The translations under genes and the position numbers were made by a program. Positions 1 through 8,418 of a stretch of 36,364 nt of DNA are shown here, one piece after another; positions within the stretch are counted from its first letter, which is position 1, and each line of letters begins with the position of its first letter. Origin of the DNA: Alphaproteobacteria bacterium. Its GTDB lineage: Bacteria > Pseudomonadota > Alphaproteobacteria > Thalassobaculales > Thalassobaculaceae. Where the stretch lies: NCBI GenBank assembly GCA_013203465.1, contig JABMNR010000133.1, positions 1-36,364 on the forward strand. Reading direction: 5' to 3'. The notes below the pieces were generated by a model, which saw only the letters and a program-made list of their open reading frames with translations, did no database searches and was not told the DNA's origin.

Positions 1-42
1 ATACCGATCCGAGGCACACTTTTTGGGTTGGGAGGATCTCAT

Positions 43-780
43 ATGGAGAATCTCGGTTCAATGAGCCTCTACAATAGCGATCGACGGTATCGGCAACGGT
101 TCTGGGGTGGCTTGATCCGCCTCGTGGTGTTTGTCGGCCTGGTGGTGACGGCGGCGGTCGTGTCCTATCAGTACGGGATCGAGGATTTGGAAAGTCAGGT
201 GCGCGGTTATCAGCAGGAGGTTCACGGGCTCGAAAGTCGCCAAGGCCGACTGGAACAGGAAAACGCAAATCTGCTCGTGGAGGTGGAGCGGGCGAAGCTG
301 GCGGTCGAGGAGTGGGAACGCCGTTACACCGTGGACGTCCCGTCGGGTGACCGGCGCGCGATGCTTGATTTGCTGAGCGAGCGCTTGGAGGCGGGGATCG
401 ACCCCGAGCGCCTGGCTTTTTTGATCCAATCGGCCGAAAACCTGCGTGACTGCGAGCCGGTGGAGACCAAGCGATTCCTGATCAAGACCCCGATCTACGA
501 AGGCGCCAACACCTCGGTCTCCTTCGCCCGTGAAGCGGTTGCCGTTACCGGTACCGGGCAATCGGAGACCACGGCTGAAGGCCTGCCGCAGGCTTGGTAC
601 GATCCACGCATGCCGGTGACCATCACCCTGACCCGGATCGATGGCGAGACACGTGAGGTCACCGGGGTGTTGCCGCTGCAACAATCCATCGTGCACGAGG
701 GGGTTGAGCATCATTTCTTGCTGCGCCCCGGCGCGCGCGGCTTCGTGCAGGTGGCGGCCGAGCGCTGCGCCTATCCATGA
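43..780 (+). CDS. membrane-anchored coiled-coil protein, function unknown
   Basis: A 245-residue protein that I do not recognise as a named family. After a short basic N-terminus there is one strong membrane segment at about residues 22-42 (rich in V, L and G). A Glu/Gln/Leu-rich stretch predicted to form a coiled coil follows (about 47-90), then a C-terminal soluble domain of about 150 residues. This predicts a single-pass inner-membrane protein with its C-terminal domain in the periplasm. The ATG at 43 is chosen because GGAGG lies at 31-35, seven bases before it; an in-frame TTG at 28 sits upstream of that site, and ATG 61 is a possible shorter start. The stop codon at 778-780 is part of ATGA, the first unit of the tandem junction array leading to the MFS gene, so the two genes are probably translationally coupled. 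Confidence 0.8.
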   Translation: MENLGSMSLYNSDRRYRQRFWGGLIRLVVFVGLVVTAAVVSYQYGIEDLESQVRGYQQEVHGLESRQGRLEQENANLLVEVERAKLAVEEWERRYTVDVPSGDRRAMLDLLSERLEAGIDPERLAFLIQSAENLRDCEPVETKRFLIKTPIYEGANTSVSFAREAVAVTGTGQSETTAEGLPQAWYDPRMPVTITLTRIDGETREVTGVLPLQQSIVHEGVEHHFLLRPGARGFVQVAAERCAYP

Positions 781-873
781 AGGCCCGGTCATGAAAATCC
801 GGCCGTGAAAACCTGGCCATGAGTGTCTGGCCATGAATGTCTGGCTGTGAATGCTCGGGATGAGCCGGGGGGC
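777..873 (+). repeat. 14-nt tandem array of overlapping stop/start codons
   Basis: Seven degenerate units begin with ATGA or GTGA at 777, 791, 805, 819, 833, 847 and 860. The spacing is 14, 14, 14, 14, 14 and 13 bases. Typical units are ATGAAAATCCGGCC, ATGAGTGTCTGGCC and ATGAATGTCTGGCT. The first unit contains the stop of the coiled-coil gene. Each of the next starts opens a five-codon ORF whose TGA overlaps the next start by four bases (777-794, 791-808, 805-822, 819-836, 833-850). The GTG at 847 escapes this pattern because its unit is one base short, and so opens into the MFS transporter frame. The coordinates and frames are read directly; a role in translational coupling is an inference. 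Confidence 0.85.
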
Positions 874-2052
874 GGCGCTGGCGCGACCCTGGTCGAGCGT
901 GCCCATGGTCTGAGCCGCGCCCAGGTGGGCTGGAGCCTGGTGGCGCATTTCGCCAGCTCGCTGTCGATCGGCATCGCCGTCGGCGGCATGGTGCCGCTGA
1001 TCTCGCTGACGCTTGAGAGCCGCGATGTCGACTCCGTGCTAATCGGTGTGAACTCGGGGATGACGTCGCTGGGCGTGATCGCGGCCGCCCCTTGGGTGCC
1101 GACGATCATCCGGCGCCTGGGTGCCGCCGAGGGGATCGTGCTGGGGTTGATGCTGACCAGCGTGGCGGTATTGCTGCTGGCCTTCACCGAGAGTCTGCTG
1201 GTCTGGTTCTTCCTACGCTTCCTGATTGGCGTCGGCGTGGTCACCCAATGGGTGGTTAGCGAGACCTGGATGCAGGCGATCGTCTCCGAGCGCCGCCGCG
1301 GCCTGGTGATGTCCGGCTATGTCACCTCGATCGCCGCCGGTTTTGCTGTCGGGCCGGTTGTCCTGTCGATCGTCGGAACCGAGGGCCTGCTGCCGTTCGC
1401 GATCTTCGCGGCCATGATGGCGGCGACCGCGTTGCCGATGCTGCCGATCCGCCGTTGGGTGCCGGCCTTTGCCTTGGGTCAACGCGGCAGCGTTCGCCGG
1501 TTGCTGCGCGAGGCGCCAACCATCGCCACCGCCGCCTTGGCGGTTGGGTTGGTCGACTCGGCGTTCTTCACCTTCATCCCGCTGTATGGCGTGCGGATCG
1601 GTATGCCGACCGAGACGGCGGTGACCCTGTTGACGGTGGTGTTGGCCGGCAATGTGCTGTTGCAAATACCGCTCGGCTGGTTGGCCGACCAGGTGTCCCG
1701 CCGGATGTTGTTGGTGGTGTTGGCGGTGTTGTGCTGCGCCGGCCCGGGGTTGTCCGGCTGGCTGCTGACGATCGGGTCGATCTGGGTCTATCCGTCTTTG
1801 TTTGTCTGGGGCGGGGCGGCCTTCGGGATTTACACCGTGGCCGTCACCATGCTGGGAGAACGTTATCGCGGGGGTGAGCTGGCGGCGGCCAACGCGGCCT
1901 TCGTGATGACCTTCGAACTCGCCAACCTGCTCGGCCCGCCCGCCGCCGGCTCAGCGATGGAGGCGTGGCAACCGCATGGCCTCATGGTGTGGATGACGCT
2001 GATCGCCGTGATCTTCGCGGCGTTGGCGTTTGTGCGTGGTCTCAGGCGTTAG
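847..2052 (+). CDS. MFS transporter
   Basis: A major facilitator superfamily permease of about 401 residues with roughly 12 hydrophobic segments in two halves, and the usual short basic loop after the second and third helices (IIRRLGAAEG). It resembles the small YcaD-like or sugar/drug efflux MFS proteins, but the substrate cannot be told. No Shine-Dalgarno sequence precedes any candidate start. GTG 847 is preferred because it is the last start in the overlapping stop/start array; an in-frame GTG at 823 would add eight residues. The first helix begins near residue 30, so either start is compatible with the fold. The stop lies 13 bases from the end of the convergent lipoprotein gene, with no clear terminator between them. 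Expression probably depends on ribosomes arriving from the coiled-coil gene upstream. Confidence 0.88.
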   Translation: MNARDEPGGGAGATLVERAHGLSRAQVGWSLVAHFASSLSIGIAVGGMVPLISLTLESRDVDSVLIGVNSGMTSLGVIAAAPWVPTIIRRLGAAEGIVLGLMLTSVAVLLLAFTESLLVWFFLRFLIGVGVVTQWVVSETWMQAIVSERRRGLVMSGYVTSIAAGFAVGPVVLSIVGTEGLLPFAIFAAMMAATALPMLPIRRWVPAFALGQRGSVRRLLREAPTIATAALAVGLVDSAFFTFIPLYGVRIGMPTETAVTLLTVVLAGNVLLQIPLGWLADQVSRRMLLVVLAVLCCAGPGLSGWLLTIGSIWVYPSLFVWGGAAFGIYTVAVTMLGERYRGGELAAANAAFVMTFELANLLGPPAAGSAMEAWQPHGLMVWMTLIAVIFAALAFVRGLRR

Positions 2053-2065
2053 CCGATGAACACGG

Positions 2066-3256
2066 TCAGGGCAGCGGGCCACGGGCCTGACAGAACTGAC
2101 CCTTGGCGACGATCGGCCGGCAGAAATCCGTCGCCGCATTTTTGTTTGGGAAACCCACCGCCATCAACCGTACGTAGGTGCCGCGCCCGTTGCCCGGGTC
2201 GAACTCGCTGGTGCGCAGGGATTTCGACCTCAGGGATGGGAACCGGCGCTGCAACACCGTCCAGCCGTCGTTCGCACCCTTCTGCGAACGATAGGACGTC
2301 AGATGCACCGCCCATGGGCCATCGGTGTCATGCTTGGCCATGGCGTCACCACCCGCCGGCCTTTGCATCGCGTCACCCGCGCTCGCCATGCCGGAGAGCT
2401 TTTCCAGTCGAGTGACCACGTCCTCAAGCCGTGTCACCAAGGCGTTGGCGCGGGCCGGATCCATCGCCGTGCCGTCGGCCATCTCCTCGCCCGGTTTCAT
2501 GCTCTTGTCGTCGGACATGGTGGGGGACATGACAGGGGCGGCCATCGGCTTGCCCGCGATCGGCGTGTGGGTGGTGTCAACCGCGACCGGAAGTTCCCTG
2601 GTCCGATCATTGGCGAGTGTGACGGCCACCAGTTCCTTGTTTTCGACGCTGCCGCCGAAATCCCGGGTGCGCAGCACGTAGTTCTGCACCACCGGTGAGT
2701 AGTAATAGATGTCGAGGAAATCCTTGCGCCGGCAGTCGATGCGGTACGTCGTGAAGGAACCGGCCTTGACCGTCACGTCCTCTTGCCCGGCGACGACGCA
2801 GCGGTGCTCGTCCTGCCAACCGGCGGGCACGGTTTCCGACGAGCCGCGCACGGTGTAGGCAATCACATTACCTTCCCGGAGCGGGAACAACTGCTCCGGC
2901 GAGCCGATGATGGTCTGCCGGCCACGACCGAGTTCCGGGTGCGCCGACCAGGACAATTGAGGAGTGACAAGATTGGTGTCCTTGGTCCAGATCAGGCCCG
3001 AGTCGTTGGTCCAGACGACCCGATCTGGTGCCGTGGAGACCACCTGTTCCTCGGTGATCGATCCGTTGTCGTCGTACACGAATCGATCGCCGGCGGCGTA
3101 GACGGGGGCCGGCGCCGGGGCAAGGGTCTCGGCCGGCGTGCGCGCGTTGCCGCCGTTGCCAAGACCGAAATCGGGCATCACGGAACACCCGGCCAACATC
3201 AGCGGAAGAATCACGGCGGCCAGGGTCGCGGCGGTGGAGGGTGCGCGCTGCGCCAT
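2066..3256 (-). CDS. lipoprotein with C-terminal SPOR-like domain
   Basis: A predicted lipoprotein of 396 residues. A short hydrophobic signal peptide ends in the lipobox LMLAGC, with Cys24 as the lipidated residue. The central region (about 50-240) is an unrecognised domain with several Tyr/Trp-rich strands. It is followed by a Met/Asp-rich low-complexity linker with a short predicted helix (RLEDVVTRLEKL). The last 80 residues look like a SPOR fold: WAVHLTSYRS near its start, a YVRLMAVGF strand, and a terminal FCQARG. SPOR domains bind denuded peptidoglycan, so an envelope role is likely. ATG 3256 is preferred over ATG 3286 because AGGGA lies eight bases upstream, the signal peptide then has normal length, and a putative promoter would place transcription start near 3292. 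Confidence 0.8.
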   Translation of the reverse strand: MAQRAPSTAATLAAVILPLMLAGCSVMPDFGLGNGGNARTPAETLAPAPAPVYAAGDRFVYDDNGSITEEQVVSTAPDRVVWTNDSGLIWTKDTNLVTPQLSWSAHPELGRGRQTIIGSPEQLFPLREGNVIAYTVRGSSETVPAGWQDEHRCVVAGQEDVTVKAGSFTTYRIDCRRKDFLDIYYYSPVVQNYVLRTRDFGGSVENKELVAVTLANDRTRELPVAVDTTHTPIAGKPMAAPVMSPTMSDDKSMKPGEEMADGTAMDPARANALVTRLEDVVTRLEKLSGMASAGDAMQRPAGGDAMAKHDTDGPWAVHLTSYRSQKGANDGWTVLQRRFPSLRSKSLRTSEFDPGNGRGTYVRLMAVGFPNKNAATDFCRPIVAKGQFCQARGPLP

Positions 3257-3298
3257 ACGTGTGATCCCTTTAGTCCCAATCCTCATCAGTCACCGTGA

Positions 3299-3327
3299 AT
3301 TCATCAATATTTTGGGCGTTGTGTCAA
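3299..3327 (-). promoter_or_regulatory. putative sigma-70 type promoter of the lipoprotein gene
   Basis: On the - strand a perfect TTGACA (3327-3322) is followed after 17 bases by ATGAAT (3304-3299), which matches only the last three bases of TATAAT. The position, about 45 bases before ATG 3256, suits a promoter. The weak -10 keeps confidence low. The rest of the 3257-3467 divergent region shows no other recognisable site. Confidence 0.4.
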
Positions 3328-3467
3328 GAAAACCGCAACATGCTGCGTTCACCCGATGCAGGACATCCAGGTGATTGACCGCTCCGAACCGCACGGCCAC
3401 AGTCTGCCCCGCCATTTAGTTCGCGTCGACCCGTTGCAGTCGCCCCGTTACAGCTGAGGAGATCATC

Positions 3468-4250
3468 ATGGCGTTAGCGCTGAGCACCGACACCCCGTGC
3501 GTTCGCGACCGGGTAAGCCCCGAGGAGTGGCAAACACGGGTCGATCTGGCGGCCTGTTACCGCCTGGTGGCTCATTTCGGCTGGATCGATCTGATCTACA
3601 ACCATATCTCGGCCCGTGTCCCGGGACCGGAAGAGCATTTCCTGCTGAACCCCTACGGGTTCATGTTCGAAGAGGTGACGGCCTCGTCGCTGGTGAAGAT
3701 CGATCTCGACGGCAATGTGGTCATGGACACACCGTTCGAGGTTAACGCCGCCGGGTTCACCATTCACTCCGCCGTCCACATGGCGCGGCCCGACGTGGCC
3801 TGCGTGATCCACACCCACACCCACGCCGGCATGGCGGTCTCGGCGCAAGAGGACGGGCTGCTGCCGCTCACGCAGAATGCGTTGATGTTTCACGGCGACC
3901 GGCTTGCCTACCACGACTATGAGGGGATCGCCTTCGACTTGACGGAGCGTGAGCGGCTGATCGCCGATCTGGGAGACCGGTTCGCGATGATACTGCGCAA
4001 TCACGGGCTGCTGGCGTGCGGCCGCACGATCCCCGAGGCGTTCGAGATCCTGCAAAACCTGGAGCATGCCTGCGCGGCGCAGATCGCGGCGCAAGCAGGC
4101 GGCGGCCCGCTGATCACACCGTCCGAGGCGGTGTGCCGCCACACCGCCGACCAGTTCTGGTCCTCGACGGGCGATCGTGGCTATGGCGTGCGTGCCTGGC
4201 CGGCGATGTTGCGGCTGATGAACCGCCATAACCCGGGCTACGACGTTTAG
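3468..4250 (+). CDS. class II aldolase/adducin family protein
   Basis: A 260-residue member of the class II aldolase/adducin family, which uses a divalent metal for retro-aldol cleavage or related chemistry. Visible family features are NHISARVPG near residue 45, NPYGFMFEEV with Glu68/Glu69 near the catalytic Glu position, the metal-binding HTHTH at 115-119, and NHGLLACG with His179. The metal-binding set appears complete. The start has GAGGAG nine bases upstream. It leads a run of + strand amidohydrolase genes, the next starting 15 bases after its stop with its own ribosome binding site, so they are probably one operon. The exact substrate is not evident; a ketose or sugar-acid phosphate, or a decarboxylase-like role, would fit the family. 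Confidence 0.88.
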   Translation: MALALSTDTPCVRDRVSPEEWQTRVDLAACYRLVAHFGWIDLIYNHISARVPGPEEHFLLNPYGFMFEEVTASSLVKIDLDGNVVMDTPFEVNAAGFTIHSAVHMARPDVACVIHTHTHAGMAVSAQEDGLLPLTQNALMFHGDRLAYHDYEGIAFDLTERERLIADLGDRFAMILRNHGLLACGRTIPEAFEILQNLEHACAAQIAAQAGGGPLITPSEAVCRHTADQFWSSTGDRGYGVRAWPAMLRLMNRHNPGYDV

Positions 4251-4265
4251 GCGGAGGAGACGGCG

Positions 4266-5891
4266 ATGCCGGCACGCGCGGATACGGTTCTCACCGGCGG
4301 CCGGGTGTTTCTGGGGCCAGGGCTGGGGTTCGCCGAAGCGGTGGCGATCTGGGGCGGACGGGTGCTGGCGACCGGCGCTGCCGATGCCATCGCGGCGCTG
4401 ATCGGCCCGGACACCACGGTCATCAAGTTGGCCGGACGGCTGGCCGTTCCCGGATTGAACGACGCCCACCAGCATATGATGAGCGTCGGGCTCGGCACCT
4501 TCGAGATCGACCTGAAGCACGACGGCATCCGCACGATCGACGACGTGCTGGCCGCGATCAAACAGCGGGTCGAGCAAGCGGCGCCCGGCGAGTGGATTTT
4601 CGGCCGCGGCTACGACCATTTCGTCCTCGACGTGAAGCGCCACCCGCTGCGCGAGGAGTTGGACCGGGTCGCGCCCGACAATCCGGTCTACATCAAGCGC
4701 ACCTGCGGTCACATGGGGGTCGCCAACTCCGCGGCGCTGGCGATGGCGTCGATCACCGAGGCCTCGCCGCAACCGGCCGGCGGGCATGTCGAGAGCCAGA
4801 ACGGCCGGTTGACCGGCTTGTTGCAGGAGACCGCCCAGAACCTCGTGTACGCCGTCTTTCCGCCGGCCTCGCTTGAGCGGTTCGTCGAGGGGATCGAGGC
4901 GGGGGCGCGACTCAATCTGTCCCATGGCATCACCAGTTGCACCGATCCCGCCGTCGGCCTGCGTGAGGGCTACAAGGACTGGCGCGCCTACAACGCCGCC
5001 AGACGCCAAGACCGGTTGCCGCAGCGCATGTATCTGATGCCGTTGGCGGGGGCGACCGGCTGGCCCGAGCGTATCGTCGACATGGACATCATGACCGGCG
5101 ATGGTGACGACTGGCTGCGGGTCGGGCCGATGAAGCTGTTCGCCGACGGCTCGGCCGGCGGCAAGACGGCGGCGATGGTTGAGCCGTATACCGGTGACGC
5201 CGAGAACACCGGCATTTTCATCTACGGCGATGAGGAGTTGCACGGCTACATCGCCGATTACCACGCGCTCGGGTTCCAGGTCGCCACCCACGCCATCGGC
5301 GATGCGGCGATCGAACAGGTGCTGTCGGGCTACGAGAAGGCGATGGGCAACGCGGTCGACACCGACCGCCGCCACCGGATCGAGCATTGCGGTTTTCTGA
5401 CCGACGATCAGCTCGGCCGTATGGCCCGGATCGGCGTGCTGCCGGCGCCGCAGCCGATTTTTCTCTACGAGTTCGGCGATCTCTACATCGACGCTTTGGG
5501 CCACGGCCGGCCCGAGCGGAGCTACCCCATGCGCCGTTGGCAGGATGCGGGCTTGCATCCCTCGGCCAGCTCGGACGGGCCGGTGTCGTCGACCAATCCG
5601 TTTCGCGGGCTCTACACCATGGTTACCCGCAAGACCAACAGAGGCACTGTCCTTGGTCTCGACGAGGCGTTGAGCTTGGAGGAGGCGATCGGCGCCTACA
5701 CGGTGAACTCGGCTTATGGTGCGTTCGAGGAGGGGATCAAGGGCACGCTGGAACCCGGCAAGCTCGGCGATGTGGCGGTGCTCGACACCGATCTGTTCGC
5801 GACCGAACCCGAGGCGTGGCTCGACGCACGGTGCGACCTGACGGTTCTCGGCGGATCGGTGGTGCACGACCGGCTGGGGCAGCTCACCTGA
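4266..5891 (+). CDS. YtcJ-type amidohydrolase
   Basis: A 541-residue metal-dependent amidohydrolase of the YtcJ / N-substituted formamide deformylase type (amidohydrolase family 3 layout). The N-terminal beta domain leads into DAHQH with metal ligands His68 and His70. Later come KLFADGSAGGKTA, then THAIGDAA and RHRIEHCGF carrying the distal His ligands, and SASSDGP with the conserved Asp. The C-terminal beta domain follows, with the usual GTLEPGKLGDVAVLD. All expected ligands are present, so the enzyme is probably active on an amide or cyclic amide. The start has GGAGG eight to nine bases upstream and lies 15 bases after the aldolase-like gene, indicating co-transcription. The substrate is not predictable from sequence alone. 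Confidence 0.9.
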   Translation: MPARADTVLTGGRVFLGPGLGFAEAVAIWGGRVLATGAADAIAALIGPDTTVIKLAGRLAVPGLNDAHQHMMSVGLGTFEIDLKHDGIRTIDDVLAAIKQRVEQAAPGEWIFGRGYDHFVLDVKRHPLREELDRVAPDNPVYIKRTCGHMGVANSAALAMASITEASPQPAGGHVESQNGRLTGLLQETAQNLVYAVFPPASLERFVEGIEAGARLNLSHGITSCTDPAVGLREGYKDWRAYNAARRQDRLPQRMYLMPLAGATGWPERIVDMDIMTGDGDDWLRVGPMKLFADGSAGGKTAAMVEPYTGDAENTGIFIYGDEELHGYIADYHALGFQVATHAIGDAAIEQVLSGYEKAMGNAVDTDRRHRIEHCGFLTDDQLGRMARIGVLPAPQPIFLYEFGDLYIDALGHGRPERSYPMRRWQDAGLHPSASSDGPVSSTNPFRGLYTMVTRKTNRGTVLGLDEALSLEEAIGAYTVNSAYGAFEEGIKGTLEPGKLGDVAVLDTDLFATEPEAWLDARCDLTVLGGSVVHDRLGQLT

Positions 5892-5903
5892 CAGCGGGGA
5901 GGG

Positions 5904-6662
5904 TTAGCGGCGCGCGGTTCGGATGAGCCAGCAGATATCGAGTGCGAAGGATAGAGCCAGGGCCGCGAGGGCGGCGGCGGCAATCGGCCAGGACGCGGCT
6001 GCCGGGAGCGATGGCGCCAGCAGCGCGCCGAGGGCGATGACTTGCATGCCGCAGACCGCACGCCGCCGCCGCGACGGCGGCAGCGGCGCGGCCAGGAGCG
6101 GCATCAGCAACCCGGCGACGATAAACCCATAACGCGCCAACCCGATCGCCAAGGCCCAAACCGGTGCCGCGCTTTGTATGACAACGACGCCGCTCAGGAT
6201 CAGCATCGACCAGGCGTCGACCTCCATGTCGAACCGCCCACCAAACTCGGACGCCAGTCTTTGATGTCGCGCCGTCCAGCCGTCGGCAAGGTCCAGTACC
6301 AGGGCCAACGTAACGCCAGCCACCAGGAGCCATTCGTGGGCGGGCGTGGCCAGCACCTCGGGCGTGGCGATCAGCCCGGCGGCAAGACAGACCAGCACGG
6401 CGCGAAACAGCGTGATCCCGTTCGCCAGGCCGAACACCGGGTACGGATGCGCGCGCGGCGCCGCGATCATCACCCCGGCCGCCACGGGCAGGTAGGCGAT
6501 CACGGCGGCCATGACGTAGGCCGAGCCCGCCGATGTCAGGGCCGCCACGGTACCGGCGGCGGCGAGCAGCACCGCGCCGGCGCTCAGGACCGGCGGGCCG
6601 CACCGAGGGCTGGTATCGACGAGCCGGTGCGCCGGCGAATTGGAAAGAACGTGATCGGCCAT
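5904..6662 (-). CDS. CDP-alcohol phosphatidyltransferase family membrane protein
   Basis: A 252-residue integral membrane protein with about seven hydrophobic segments. It contains the full CDP-alcohol phosphotransferase signature D-x2-D-G-x2-A-R-x8-G-x3-D-x3-D at Asp124, Asp127, Gly128, Ala131, Arg132, Gly141, Asp145 and Asp149, so it should transfer a phosphoalcohol from a CDP-linked donor in phospholipid synthesis. The acceptor is unknown. ATG 6662 is chosen because residues upstream in the longer frame (to 6848) look non-coding and would run into the promoter region of the next, divergent gene; its ribosome binding site is weak. The gene lies on the opposite strand inside a run of amidohydrolase genes and is probably unrelated to them. 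Confidence 0.85.
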   Translation of the reverse strand: MADHVLSNSPAHRLVDTSPRCGPPVLSAGAVLLAAAGTVAALTSAGSAYVMAAVIAYLPVAAGVMIAAPRAHPYPVFGLANGITLFRAVLVCLAAGLIATPEVLATPAHEWLLVAGVTLALVLDLADGWTARHQRLASEFGGRFDMEVDAWSMLILSGVVVIQSAAPVWALAIGLARYGFIVAGLLMPLLAAPLPPSRRRRAVCGMQVIALGALLAPSLPAAASWPIAAAALAALALSFALDICWLIRTARR

Positions 6663-6876
6663 GATTGTGAGATGGCACTCTCGACGCGATTGCCAAGACC
6701 GGCCCTGGCAGGCGCCTCCCACCGGCCTCGCATCGCCGGCCTGGCTGCCGGAGAACACGCGGACAGATGGCGTGCGTATCGGCCGTTTGACGCACCCCGG
6801 CCACCGTCGCACACTATCGAACCGGGGACGTTCGTCCCTGGACTCCACGCGTCATAGAGACCAACCGAGGCACGCG

Positions 6877-8331
6877 ATGAGCGGAACGACGGTAATCCGG
6901 AACGCCGATTGGGTGATCGGCTGGAACCCCTCGGGCGGGTGGGACGGCAGCGGCGGTCACACCTACCTCAAGGGCGCCGACGTGGTGTTCACCGGCGACA
7001 AACTGATTCACGTCGGCGCCGGCTGGGACGGCAAGGCGGATACCACGGTGGACGGGTCCGGCCGCATGGTCATGCCGGGGCTGGTCGACATCCACACCCA
7101 TCCCAGCTCGGAGCCGGGCAACAAGGGGCTGAACGAGGAGTTGGGCTCGCCCAAGCTCGGTCAATCCTCATTGTACGAGTACATGCCGGTGTTCCGCATG
7201 CTGCCGGAGGGTGCGGCGCACGCCACCCGTTACGCGATTTGGGAGATGCTCAAAAGCGGCGTGACCACCTATTGCGATCTGTCCGGCGCACGGGAGAACT
7301 GGGTCGAGGAGGTGGCGGCGACCGGCATTCGTGGCGTGCTGTGCCCGATGTACCGCTCGGCGGTCTGGACCACCAAGGACGGTCACTCCGTGGTCTACGA
7401 CTGGGACGAGGCGATGGGCGAGCGCGGCCTGGAGGGGGCGATCGCCATCGTCGAGGCGGCCGATCGCCACCCCTCGGGCCGGATGTCCGGCATGATGGGG
7501 CCGTCGCAGATCGACACCTGCACCCCCGAATTGATCCAGGCGAGCAAGCAAGAGGCCGACCGGCGCGGCATCACCATGCACATCCACGCCGCCCAAAGCG
7601 TGGTCGAGTTCAACGAGATGACCCGGCGCCACGGCATGACGCCAATCGAGTGGCTGGACGATCTCGGCGTGCTGGCCAAAGGCACCATCATCGCCCACGG
7701 CATCTTCCTGAACGACCATCCCTGGCTGCACTGGCCGCAGGCGAATGACTTCGAACGGCTGGTGGCGTCGGGGGCGGCGGTCGCCCACTGCCCGAACGTG
7801 TTCTGGCGGCGCGGCATCGCCCTGAACCATCTGGGCCGCTATGTGAGCGCCGGTATCCCGCTCGGTCTCGGCACCGATACCTTCCCGCACAACTTCCTGC
7901 ACGAGATCGAAATCGCCATGGTGGCCGGGCGGCTGATGGCCGGCACCTACACCCAGGCGACGACCGAGCAGACCTTCGCCGCCGCCACCTATCTCGGCGC
8001 ACGGGCAATCGGCCGCGACGACATCGGCCGACTGGCGCCGGGCTGCAAGGCCGATTTGGTGTTGGTCGACACCGATCATCCCTACATGCAGCCGTTGCGC
8101 GACCCGCTGCGCAGTCTGCTGTATTCGGCCGGCGACCGGGCGGTACGCGACGTCTACGTCGCCGGCGAGCGCATCGTGGCGAACGGCGAAGTGGCCCGCA
8201 TCGATATCGAGGCGACCTCGGCCAAGCTCAACGAGTTCCAACGGATCACCACCTCAAGCGTGCGGCAGCGCGACTGGGCCGCCCGCGACATCGACCGGCT
8301 GACGCCGATGTCGATCCCGGTAGCGAAATAA
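6877..8331 (+). CDS. TRZ/ATZ-type amidohydrolase
   Basis: A 484-residue member of the metal-dependent hydrolase group that includes cytosine and guanine deaminases and s-triazine hydrolases. Metal ligands are visible at His73 and His75 (DIHTHP), His237 (HIHAAQ), His274 (AHG) and Asp334 (GLGTD). In many deaminases of this group the third ligand motif reads HxxE with a catalytic Glu; here the corresponding residue is Gln240, so ordinary deaminase chemistry is uncertain. ATG 6877 is chosen because GAGG lies seven bases upstream and the longer frame (from 6661) is Arg-rich and unlike the family. The divergent region 6663-6876 shows no clear promoter. Its stop starts a short repeat relay into the hydantoinase gene. 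Confidence 0.88.
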   Translation: MSGTTVIRNADWVIGWNPSGGWDGSGGHTYLKGADVVFTGDKLIHVGAGWDGKADTTVDGSGRMVMPGLVDIHTHPSSEPGNKGLNEELGSPKLGQSSLYEYMPVFRMLPEGAAHATRYAIWEMLKSGVTTYCDLSGARENWVEEVAATGIRGVLCPMYRSAVWTTKDGHSVVYDWDEAMGERGLEGAIAIVEAADRHPSGRMSGMMGPSQIDTCTPELIQASKQEADRRGITMHIHAAQSVVEFNEMTRRHGMTPIEWLDDLGVLAKGTIIAHGIFLNDHPWLHWPQANDFERLVASGAAVAHCPNVFWRRGIALNHLGRYVSAGIPLGLGTDTFPHNFLHEIEIAMVAGRLMAGTYTQATTEQTFAAATYLGARAIGRDDIGRLAPGCKADLVLVDTDHPYMQPLRDPLRSLLYSAGDRAVRDVYVAGERIVANGEVARIDIEATSAKLNEFQRITTSSVRQRDWAARDIDRLTPMSIPVAK

Positions 8332-8354
8332 TGGTGACTGAATAGTGGTGGCTG
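8327..8354 (+). repeat. 14-nt tandem duplication at the junction of two amidohydrolase genes
   Basis: AATAATGGTGACTG (8327-8340) is followed directly by AATAGTGGTGGCTG (8341-8354), 12 of 14 bases identical. The first copy holds the stop of the TRZ-type gene (TAA 8329-8331) overlapping an ATG (8331). That ATG opens a four-codon ORF ending in TAG 8343-8345, which overlaps GTG 8345, which opens a 13-codon ORF ending in TGA 8384-8386. This in turn overlaps GTG 8383, in frame with the hydantoinase. Confidence 0.75.
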
Positions 8355-8418
8355 ATTTTTGTGGCGTGGGTGTGCCACACTCGTGACAGGATTTGGCGGC
8401 GTTGTACGGGAGACGGAC

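Noticed and set aside
3474-5867. 797-codon open frame on the - strand across the aldolase-like and YtcJ-type genes
   Set aside because: It is antisense to two clearly functional genes, its translation is Arg/His/Gly-rich without any recognisable motif, and long antisense frames are common in GC-rich DNA.
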